DNA of 64,000 nucleotides from Flavobacterium sp. UBA7680 (GTDB taxonomy: Bacteria > Bacteroidota > Bacteroidia > Flavobacteriales > Flavobacteriaceae): NCBI RefSeq assembly GCF_002482975.1, contig NZ_DLHA01000019.1, positions 422,394 to 486,393 of the forward strand. The letters are read 5' to 3'. A model generated the notes under the pieces. That model saw nothing but the letters and a program-made list of their open reading frames with translations, was not told the DNA's origin and searched no databases. The translations under genes were made by a program, and so were the position numbers. Below, piece by piece: positions 58,264 to 64,000 of this stretch (positions are counted from its first letter, which is position 1; each line of letters begins with the position of its first letter).

Positions 58264-59673
58264 TTACTTTGTGATAAATTTTGGATGGATTAAATTTTCT
58301 AAAGAATAGATTTCATCCCACTTTTCCTGTGTAATCAGCTTTCTTTCTAAAACCGCAATTTGATGTACGCTTTTGTTTGTTTTTAAAGCTTCACCCGCAA
58401 TACTCGCACTTTCTTCGTAACCAATAATTGGGTTTAACTGCGTCACAATTCCTATGCTGTTCATGACCATATTATAACAATGATCCACATTTGCCGTGAT
58501 TCCGTTAATACATTTATCTATTAAAGTTTGAATCGCATTTGAAAGATAATCTAAAGACGTAAACATCGCAAAAGCAATTACAGGTTCCATAACATTCAAT
58601 TGTAATTGTCCAGCTTCTGCCGCCATTGTAACGGTTAAATCCTGACCAATTACATAAAAACAAGTTTGGTTTACGACTTCTGGAATTACCGGATTTACTT
58701 TGCCCGGCATAATGGATGAACCTGGCTGACGTGCCGGTAAATTGATTTCGTTTAAACCTGTTCTTGGCCCTGAACTCAACAATCGTAAATCGTTACAGAT
58801 TTTAGATATTTTAACTGCCGAACGTTTTAAAGTTCCCATAATCTGCACATACGCTCCGGTATCGACCGTTGCTTCGATTAAATCTGGCGAAAGCGTTAAC
58901 GGAATTCCAACTTCTTTAGCTAAATAAGCGACACAAATTTCAGGATAACCTTCCGGGGCGTTTACTTTAGTTCCAATGGCTGTCGCGCCCATATTGATTT
59001 CCAGCAATAATTCCTGAGCGTTTTTTAAGCGTTGAATATCTTCGCCAATTGTGGTTGCGTAAGCTTTAAATTCTTGTCCTAAAGTCATAGGAACAGCATC
59101 TTGCAATTGTGTTCTTCCCATTTTTAGAACTTCTTTAAACTCCTCTCCTTTTTTGGCAAAAGCAACTTCTAAGCCTGCAAGTGTTTTAATAAAACTATCC
59201 ATTTTTAAATACAACGCAATTCTAAATGCCGATGGATAAGCATCGTTTGTAGATTGTGAACAGTTTACATGATTATTTGGGTGAAGAAAGTTGTATTCGC
59301 CTTTTTTGTGTCCCAAATATTCAAGTCCAATATTTGCAATTACTTCATTAGCATTCATGTTTACAGATGTTCCTGCGCCGCCCTGAATTAAATCGCTTAC
59401 AAATTCGTCATTAAATTTTCCGGCAATAACCTGATCACTTCCGTAGCAAATGGCTTCAGCAATTTTTGGATCGATTGCTTTGCAGTCTTTATTCGCAAGA
59501 GCTGCGGCTTTTTTCACATAACCTAAAGCTTTAATAAACAAAGGTTCTTTTGAAATGGGAATTCCGGTAATATTGAAGTTTTCTACCGCTCTAAAAGTTT
59601 GGATTCCGTAGTACAGATGATTCGGAATTTCTAATTCTCCTAAAAAATCATGCTCCTTTCTTGTTGGTTCCAT
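58264..59673 (-). CDS. aspA: Aspartate ammonia-lyase
   Basis: 469 residues, full length for the fumarase/aspartase superfamily. Hallmarks: GTSVNMNANEVIAN, NHPNNHVNCSQSTNDAYPSA-like block (seen as HPNNHVNCSQSTNDAYPS), LQDAVPMTLGQEFKAYA, and the SS loop GSSIMPGKVNPVIPEVVNQ. The combination VNMNANEVIAN and SQSTNDAYPS is typical of aspartases rather than fumarases, as is TGLNEINLPARQPGSSIMP. It interconverts L-aspartate with fumarate and ammonia, feeding aspartate nitrogen into the TCA cycle. It is monocistronic. Confidence 0.95.
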   Translation of the reverse strand: MEPTRKEHDFLGELEIPNHLYYGIQTFRAVENFNITGIPISKEPLFIKALGYVKKAAALANKDCKAIDPKIAEAICYGSDQVIAGKFNDEFVSDLIQGGAGTSVNMNANEVIANIGLEYLGHKKGEYNFLHPNNHVNCSQSTNDAYPSAFRIALYLKMDSFIKTLAGLEVAFAKKGEEFKEVLKMGRTQLQDAVPMTLGQEFKAYATTIGEDIQRLKNAQELLLEINMGATAIGTKVNAPEGYPEICVAYLAKEVGIPLTLSPDLIEATVDTGAYVQIMGTLKRSAVKISKICNDLRLLSSGPRTGLNEINLPARQPGSSIMPGKVNPVIPEVVNQTCFYVIGQDLTVTMAAEAGQLQLNVMEPVIAFAMFTSLDYLSNAIQTLIDKCINGITANVDHCYNMVMNSIGIVTQLNPIIGYEESASIAGEALKTNKSVHQIAVLERKLITQEKWDEIYSLENLIHPKFITK

Positions 59674-59809
59674 ATAATTAGAATTGATGTTTTTTTAACT
59701 TAAAAAATTAGCGTAAAGCTACATCAAATTCTAAATTTTGTTCACAACTTTTACTTAATATTTTGGCTTAAATTAGTACCTTTTCAGCCTCAAAAATTTA
59801 AAAATAAAC

Positions 59810-60388
59810 TTGAAAAAAGAAAGCGAATATTTTCTTGATATAGAATATAATACGATTATTTATGCCAAAGACGATCTTAATTTTAAAGATTTCGAATGCT
59901 GCGTTTTTAATAATTGTAATTTTTCTGCCTGCACTTTTTTAGCGGTTACTTTTATCGACTGCATTTTTAATAACTGCATTTTTACCGAAGCAAAGATTAA
60001 TTATGTGGCTTTTAGAACTGTTACTTTTAATGGCTGTGAAATTAAAGAGGTAAATTTTGCCATGTGCGATAAACTGATTTTTGAGGTTCGTTTTAATGAC
60101 TGCATTCTGGACTTTTCTAAGTTTTATACTTTAAAAATAAAAGGGACTCCATTTACCAATTGCAGCTTAATTGCGGTAGATTTTATGGCCGCAGATCTCA
60201 CAGGTGTTCTCTTTGATAATTGCGATTTATACCGCTCAGAATTCGACAAAGCCATCGCCAATAAAACCGATTTTAAAACGAGTTATAATTATACAATTGA
60301 TCCTTCTAAAACTAAACTTAAAAAGGCTGTTTTTTCTTTGAAAGAGCTGAAAGGGTTATTGTTTAAACATGATGTGATTGTGAGTTAA
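59810..60388 (+). CDS. Qnr-like pentapeptide-repeat protein (TTG start)
   Basis: 192 residues. The start must be TTG at 59810: in this frame a TAG lies at 59774 and no ATG or GTG follows it, while the next Met is at the middle of the protein. The chain is a run of pentapeptide repeats with Phe or Leu at the centre and Cys, Asn or Ala before it (ECCVFNNCNFSACTFLAV, FNGCEIKEVNFAMC, LIAVDFMAADLTGVLFDNCD, DLYRSEFDKAIANKTDF). The C-terminal cap, DPSKTKLKKAVFSLKELKGL, has the form of Qnr/McbG-family caps. Related proteins mimic DNA and protect gyrase, but drug resistance cannot be concluded from this. It is divergent from aspA. Confidence 0.88.
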   Translation: MKKESEYFLDIEYNTIIYAKDDLNFKDFECCVFNNCNFSACTFLAVTFIDCIFNNCIFTEAKINYVAFRTVTFNGCEIKEVNFAMCDKLIFEVRFNDCILDFSKFYTLKIKGTPFTNCSLIAVDFMAADLTGVLFDNCDLYRSEFDKAIANKTDFKTSYNYTIDPSKTKLKKAVFSLKELKGLLFKHDVIVS

Positions 60389-60434
60389 ATTAAATTTTAT
60401 AAAAACATAACAATTAAAACAAATACTCTAACAT

Positions 60435-61568
60435 ATGAGTTCAATTACCAAATACCTGTTTATTAATTTAGTGTTGTTTACTTTTGCTGTAAATGCTCAA
60501 AATAATCAAAAAAAATACAGCGGTCTTTTGCCTGAAGTAAACAATCGATACGCAAAGTATGGAGGTAAAAACTTAAAAGATTCCGTAAAAGCGGTGTATT
60601 TAAAATTTAATGGAAATACGAAAATTTTATCTGATAATACGTTCTCAAATTATTTTTTCGATCATGATTTTCAATTATATAAATACATAAGTATTGACGA
60701 GTATGGCAGCATTAAAGCGATACAAAAAGGCTTCAGCGAAAATAATTATATATCGAATATCGATTATAAAGCAACTATTGATTATAAATATGATCCAAAA
60801 GACAGAGCAAAAAAAAGCAAATATAAAACGGATTTAAAACCATATTATCCAGTAGCAAGCGCAAATTTATTTTTAAAGTCAGATCAAGAGTTTGTTTTAA
60901 AAGGCGATTTTTGGGGAAATGTTGATGATAGTTATGAAGCAGAAGTATTTGTATACAAATATGATAATCTGGGAAAAATAACAACAGAAAAAAGATATAT
61001 CGTATCTATATTAGATAAAAGTTTTAAAGGTACACTACCAGATGACAGCAGAGATTTATATGCTGTTAAAACATTTAGTTATAACACAAAAGGACAAGTA
61101 ATTAATCAAAAAATAGCAAAAGGTTCGTTTACATTTCAAAAAAAATATGCTGATATGGGAACCGAGATTGATTTTTATGATGATTTAGAATTACAGTATC
61201 AATACGATTTACAAGGGCGAATAGTGCAAATTATCATGTATGGCAACAAAAAAATACTCGCTCAGGAAGATTATATTTATAATGCTACAAAAGACTATGT
61301 AGAAAAAGTCAAATATTATGTTACTGGAAAAGGTGAATATTTCAATGGTACAAAAAACCTAATAAAAACTTTTAATGAACACGGTGACGTTATCGAAAAA
61401 GAATTTCTTCCTGTTTTTCGTGTTGAAAATTCAATAGCAAAACATTTTTTTTACTCTTATGATTATGATAGTCATAACAATTGGATAAAATGCAATCTAT
61501 TTCTTGAAGGCAAAAAAGAAGGAAAACCAACGCTTGTTGCCGAGAGAAAAATTGAATATTACAACTAA
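60435..61568 (+). CDS. Secreted protein with YD-like repeats, 377 aa
   Basis: A signal peptide (YLFINLVLFTFAVNAQ) precedes about five irregular repeats with a Y-x-Y-D-x-x-G-x-[IV] centre: YKYDPKDRAKKSKYKTD, YKYDNLGKITTEKRYIV, FSYNTKGQVINQKIAKGS, YQYDLQGRIVQIIMYG and YSYDYDSHNNWIKCNLF. This is the same basic pattern as RHS/YD repeats but much shorter, so it is likely a small secreted beta-structure rather than a polymorphic toxin. No catalytic motif or C-terminal toxin domain is visible. The gene lies 46 bp after the pentapeptide gene. Confidence 0.82.
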   Translation: MSSITKYLFINLVLFTFAVNAQNNQKKYSGLLPEVNNRYAKYGGKNLKDSVKAVYLKFNGNTKILSDNTFSNYFFDHDFQLYKYISIDEYGSIKAIQKGFSENNYISNIDYKATIDYKYDPKDRAKKSKYKTDLKPYYPVASANLFLKSDQEFVLKGDFWGNVDDSYEAEVFVYKYDNLGKITTEKRYIVSILDKSFKGTLPDDSRDLYAVKTFSYNTKGQVINQKIAKGSFTFQKKYADMGTEIDFYDDLELQYQYDLQGRIVQIIMYGNKKILAQEDYIYNATKDYVEKVKYYVTGKGEYFNGTKNLIKTFNEHGDVIEKEFLPVFRVENSIAKHFFYSYDYDSHNNWIKCNLFLEGKKEGKPTLVAERKIEYYN

Positions 61569-61666
61569 ATTCATTTAAAATAAATTAAAGCTAGCACAAT
61601 GATATTTTCTTAATATCTTTTAATAAATAATTTAAATATATTTCACGGTTTTAACTTCATTTAATA

Positions 61667-61674
61667 TATTTTTG
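61667..61674 (+). promoter_or_regulatory. -7 box of the DUF6090 gene
   Basis: TATTTTTG matches TAnnTTTG, 29 bp before the ATG at 61704. Confidence 0.4.
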
Positions 61675-61703
61675 CCACGACTAAACCACATTTAACAGTA
61701 AAA

Positions 61704-62420
61704 ATGGCAGAACTAGAAGTAATTAAACATACCAAAAAAATGCACGAAATAGCAACAGACAAAAAACATACTCTTGTAGAAAAAATAAAAGAGATTGGTT
61801 TAGAAATTTTTATTATTGTTTTTGCGGTTTCTTTATCTATCTGGCTTCACGGATGGAGCGAACACAGACACGAACAAGAACAGGTTAAAAAGTTTTTACT
61901 TGGATTAAAATCTGATATTCAAAGTGATGTTGATGACAGCAAAACGATCATTAAACAATATCAAGACTTTGGAAAAGTATACACTTCACTTAGTAATTTA
62001 GATAAAAACAAACCTTACGATCAGGAAGTTTTAAAAAAGCAACTGGCATATATTAATACAAATGTTTATTTAAGACCTAAAATTTACCGATTTAATGGTT
62101 TTGTTTCCTCTGGCCGAATTGGAAATATTGAAAATGATTCTCTTTCTTTAAATATCCTGAAATTTTATCAGGAAACGCTTTCTGAAGTTAATTCATCTGA
62201 ATCTGGATGGCTTTCAAATCAAAAAAAATTACAAACTTATTTAGATGAAAACCTGGTTGATCCTGAAAGTACAGCGGATAATTTTAGAGTTTTAACAACT
62301 CCTAAAGGTAAAAAGCTGGCAAAAAATCTTGTTCCGTGGAATCAGATTTACGAACGATATAATAATTTGATTAAATCTGGAGAAGTTATTATTAAACAGA
62401 TTGATGAAGAAAGAGTATGA
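61704..62420 (+). CDS. DUF6090-like membrane protein, 238 aa
   Basis: One transmembrane helix (about 30-46, LEIFIIVFAVSLSIWLHGW) after a charged N-terminus, then a helical domain with EHRHEQEQVKKFLLGLKSDI, SDVDDSKTIIKQYQDFGKVY and RPKIYRFNGFVSSGRIGNIE. This layout (short N-tail, one TM with E/S/I-x-x-W, then a helical domain with FxGF...G.IGNIENDSL) fits the Bacteroidota family DUF6090. Function unknown. It ends at a strong terminator. Confidence 0.85.
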   Translation: MAELEVIKHTKKMHEIATDKKHTLVEKIKEIGLEIFIIVFAVSLSIWLHGWSEHRHEQEQVKKFLLGLKSDIQSDVDDSKTIIKQYQDFGKVYTSLSNLDKNKPYDQEVLKKQLAYINTNVYLRPKIYRFNGFVSSGRIGNIENDSLSLNILKFYQETLSEVNSSESGWLSNQKKLQTYLDENLVDPESTADNFRVLTTPKGKKLAKNLVPWNQIYERYNNLIKSGEVIIKQIDEERV

Positions 62421-62450
62421 TTTGAAATAAAATTATAATAATTGAATAAA

Positions 62451-62477
62451 AAAATGCCAGTTTTCGACTGGCATTTT
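62451..62477 (+). terminator. Terminator of the DUF6090 gene
   Basis: Perfect stem AAAATGCCAG/CTGGCATTTT with a 7-nt loop and T-tract. Confidence 0.9.
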
Positions 62478-62493
62478 TTTATTTTATCTACAG

Positions 62494-62600
62494 TTTGTCA
62501 TTTCGACGAAGGAGAAATCGCACTAGAAATTCCGCACAGATAATCTCCAATCTTTGTCGATTTACGAGTGCGATTTCTCCTTTCAGTCGAAATGACAAAA
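62494..62600. repeat. Palindrome of the TTGTCATTTCGA family
   Basis: Left arm 62494-62524 (TTTGTCATTTCGACGAAGGA...) and right arm 62565-62600; the centre contains TCTCCAATCTTTGTCGAT. The right arm is identical over about 34 nt to that at 51162-51196. Confidence 0.9.
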
Positions 62601-62609
62601 TGCTGAAAA

Positions 62610-63113
62610 TTACTTTGATATCTGTTTCCCCATCACATAATCCTCCATTAAATAACCATTCCCTATTTCAATATCAACTGTTTCCTTGATTTCAAAACCT
62701 AGTTTTTTATAGAAATTTAATGCCGTATTAAAACGGTTCACATTTAATAAAAGAGCTTTCGAATTGCTTTCTAAGGCTAATTTTTCAATCGATTCAAAAA
62801 CTATTTTCCCGTAACCTTTTCCTTGTGTTTCTGGCAGAAGATAAATTTTATGAATTTTGGTTATAGCTTCATTTTTATAATTATGCTCAATTCCGATAAA
62901 TCCAATTGTAGATTGGGAATCAGAAATTAGATAAAATAATTGTTCTTTATTCTCGATTTGCTTTGATAAAGCCTCCTCAGAATAAAATAAACCTAACATA
63001 TAATCTAATTGCGTTTGAGATAAAATTTCGCCGTAAGTAATTGGCCAAGTAATATTTGTGATTTCCTGAATTATTTTAATATCACTTAAACCTGCTTCTG
63101 AAATGGTAATCAT
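62610..63113 (-). CDS. GNAT family N-acetyltransferase
   Basis: 167 residues from MITISEAGLSDIKIIQEITN; the longer frame to 63230 overlaps the preceding GMP reductase gene and is rejected. GNAT hallmarks: AINKIHKIYLLPETQGKGYG-like pyrophosphate loop (TKIHKIYLLPETQGKGYGKI), LNVNRFNTALNFYKKLGFEI and the C-terminal GNGYLMEDYVM. It acetylates an amine of an unknown substrate using acetyl-CoA. The stretch before the start codon is only 20 bp from the GMP reductase stop codon, so the two are probably cotranscribed. Confidence 0.9.
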   Translation of the reverse strand: MITISEAGLSDIKIIQEITNITWPITYGEILSQTQLDYMLGLFYSEEALSKQIENKEQLFYLISDSQSTIGFIGIEHNYKNEAITKIHKIYLLPETQGKGYGKIVFESIEKLALESNSKALLLNVNRFNTALNFYKKLGFEIKETVDIEIGNGYLMEDYVMGKQISK

Positions 63114-63133
63114 ATTATATTCTAAAAGTATTT

Positions 63134-64000
63134 TTAATTTGTAAAAACCTGATTTTCTTGTTCGCTTACGCGGATGAAAGTTGTTCGTTTCGTAAGTTCT
63201 TTCAATTTTGACGCACCAACATACGTACAAGTGCTTCGTAATCCGCCTAAAATGTCTAAAACTGTAGCAATAACATTTCCTTTAAACGGAACTTTTACTG
63301 TTTTTCCTTCGCTTGCTCTGTATTCTGCAACGCCTCCAACATGTTTTTCCATTGCCGTTGCTGAACTCATTCCGTAGAATTGTTTGAATTTTTCGCCGTT
63401 TATTTCGATCAGTTCTCCTCCGCTTTCAGTATGTCCTGCAAGCATTCCGCCTAACATTACAAAATCAGAACCTGCTCCAAAAGCTTTTGCAACGTCACCC
63501 GGAGTTGAACAGCCGCCATCACTTATAATATGACCGCCTAAACCGTGCGCTGCGTCGGCACATTCGATAATGGCAGAAAGCTGCGGATAACCTACGCCTG
63601 TTTTTACACGTGTTGTGCAGACAGAACCCGGTCCAATTCCGACTTTTACGATATCGGCACCAGCTAAAAGTAATTCTTCGACCATTTCGCCCGTTACGAC
63701 GTTTCCGGCAATAATTACTTTATCTGGATATTGTTTTCGGGTTTGTTTTAAAAACTGAACAAAGTGTTCTGAATAGCCGTTGGCAACATCAATACAAATA
63801 AATCGCAACAACGGATTTGCTGTAATAACTTTACCGATTTTATCAAAATCTTCTTTTCCGGTTCCGGTACTTATAGCGATATAATCATAGAAATCAGGCG
63901 TTACATTTTTCAAAAAGTTATTCCATTCTTCTAAAGTGTAATGTTTGTGAATGGCGGTAAAAAGTTTTTCTTTTGCCAAAACCTGAGCCATTTCAAAAGT
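63134..64000 (-). CDS. guaC: GMP reductase (5' end cut by the window edge)
   Basis: 288 codons of the frame are present; the true start lies beyond 64000 since the frame continues upstream of the first visible Met with TFEMAQVLAKEKLFTAIHKH. Family features: IKVGIGPGSVCTTRVKTGVG with the catalytic Cys, IISDGGCSTPGDVAKAFGAG, SDFVMLGGMLAGHTESGGEL, and the GMP-reductase-specific MSSATAMEKHVGGVAEYRAS region, with a C-terminus that fits GuaC. It lacks the CBS domains of IMP dehydrogenase in the visible part. It converts GMP to IMP with NADPH in purine salvage. It is followed 20 bp later by a GNAT gene. Confidence 0.93.
   Translation of the reverse strand, partial: TFEMAQVLAKEKLFTAIHKHYTLEEWNNFLKNVTPDFYDYIAISTGTGKEDFDKIGKVITANPLLRFICIDVANGYSEHFVQFLKQTRKQYPDKVIIAGNVVTGEMVEELLLAGADIVKVGIGPGSVCTTRVKTGVGYPQLSAIIECADAAHGLGGHIISDGGCSTPGDVAKAFGAGSDFVMLGGMLAGHTESGGELIEINGEKFKQFYGMSSATAMEKHVGGVAEYRASEGKTVKVPFKGNVIATVLDILGGLRSTCTYVGASKLKELTKRTTFIRVSEQENQVFTN

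Noticed and set aside
60435..61568. YD-repeat protein as an RHS-type toxin.
   Set aside because: Only about five weak repeats, no RHS core shell, no C-terminal toxin and no immunity gene next to it.
1..64000. tRNA, rRNA, integrase, transposase and phage genes.
   Set aside because: I looked for cloverleaf-like conserved arms, rRNA core sequences, and DDE or tyrosine recombinase motifs, and found none.

Overview
The window is AT-rich chromosomal DNA from a Bacteroidota bacterium, most likely Flavobacterium or a close relative. The evidence is: promoters of the Bacteroidota type (a -7 box of the form TAnnTTTG) directly upstream of several genes; almost no Shine-Dalgarno sequences; signal peptides ending in ...AQ; large PAS and hybrid histidine kinases; DUF6377, DUF6090 and DUF4142 proteins; GH2/GH3 exo-glycosidases; and gene gaps packed with short palindromic repeats of the kind seen in flavobacteria. 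I see no rRNA, tRNA, CRISPR array, prophage or transposase. Both edges cut a gene: a hybrid kinase on the left loses its C-terminus and GMP reductase on the right loses its N-terminus.

Layout. (1) 1-4.7 kb, minus strand: a REC-histidine kinase followed 15 bp later by a CHASE3/HAMP/GAF hybrid kinase with three receivers. (2) 5-12.2 kb: an SDR oxidoreductase, a SemiSWEET sugar transporter, two small unknown proteins, and a soluble kinase with six PAS-like domains that converges on a single-domain response regulator. (3) 12.4-23.3 kb: a region rich in small stress proteins. It holds a PNPOx-like flavoprotein, a DUF72 gene broken by a nonsense codon, a Nei-type glycosylase, DUF892, a very acidic protein, an XRE regulator, DUF5661, DUF1328, topoisomerase IB, DUF7218 and a DUF4142 lipoprotein, interrupted by two secreted unknown proteins and an AT-rich UvrD-like helicase. 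Four of these genes share a spaced upstream motif that could be a stress promoter. (4) 23.5-28.1 kb: alcohol dehydrogenase, cupin, and AraC and Crp/Fnr regulators transcribed divergently from a 45-bp perfect inverted repeat, then a beta-propeller lipoprotein. (5) 28.1-34.6 kb: a GH2 glycosidase, a translationally coupled pair whose second member fuses a ChrB-type domain to an AraC DNA-binding domain, an outer-membrane protein and dihydrolipoyl dehydrogenase.

(6) 34.7-38.9 kb: small envelope proteins (LprI-like, TlpA-like thioredoxin), an ArsR regulator with its own operator and an Old Yellow Enzyme in one operon, and an unknown protein. (7) 39.2-45.8 kb: an acyltransferase, a secreted DUF1349 protein and a GH3 beta-glucosidase next to a DUF6377 regulator, which looks like a small glycan-use locus, then a CHMI-like isomerase. 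(8) 46-51 kb: a long acyl-CoA oxidase-like enzyme, and an EamA transporter divergent from a MocR regulator. (9) 51.4-57.5 kb, minus strand: bestrophin, a Usp-like protein, a two-component system, and two outer-membrane barrel proteins. (10) 57.7-64 kb: a membrane protein, aspartate ammonia-lyase, a Qnr-like pentapeptide protein with a TTG start, two unknown proteins, a GNAT acetyltransferase and GMP reductase.

The dominant themes are signal transduction (five kinases, two response regulators and eight DNA-binding regulators), stress protection, and carbohydrate use. The strongest candidates for something undescribed are the ChrB-AraC fusion with its coupled partner, the shared upstream motif in the stress region, the 45-bp inverted repeat between two regulator genes, and modular palindromic elements present in several gene gaps.
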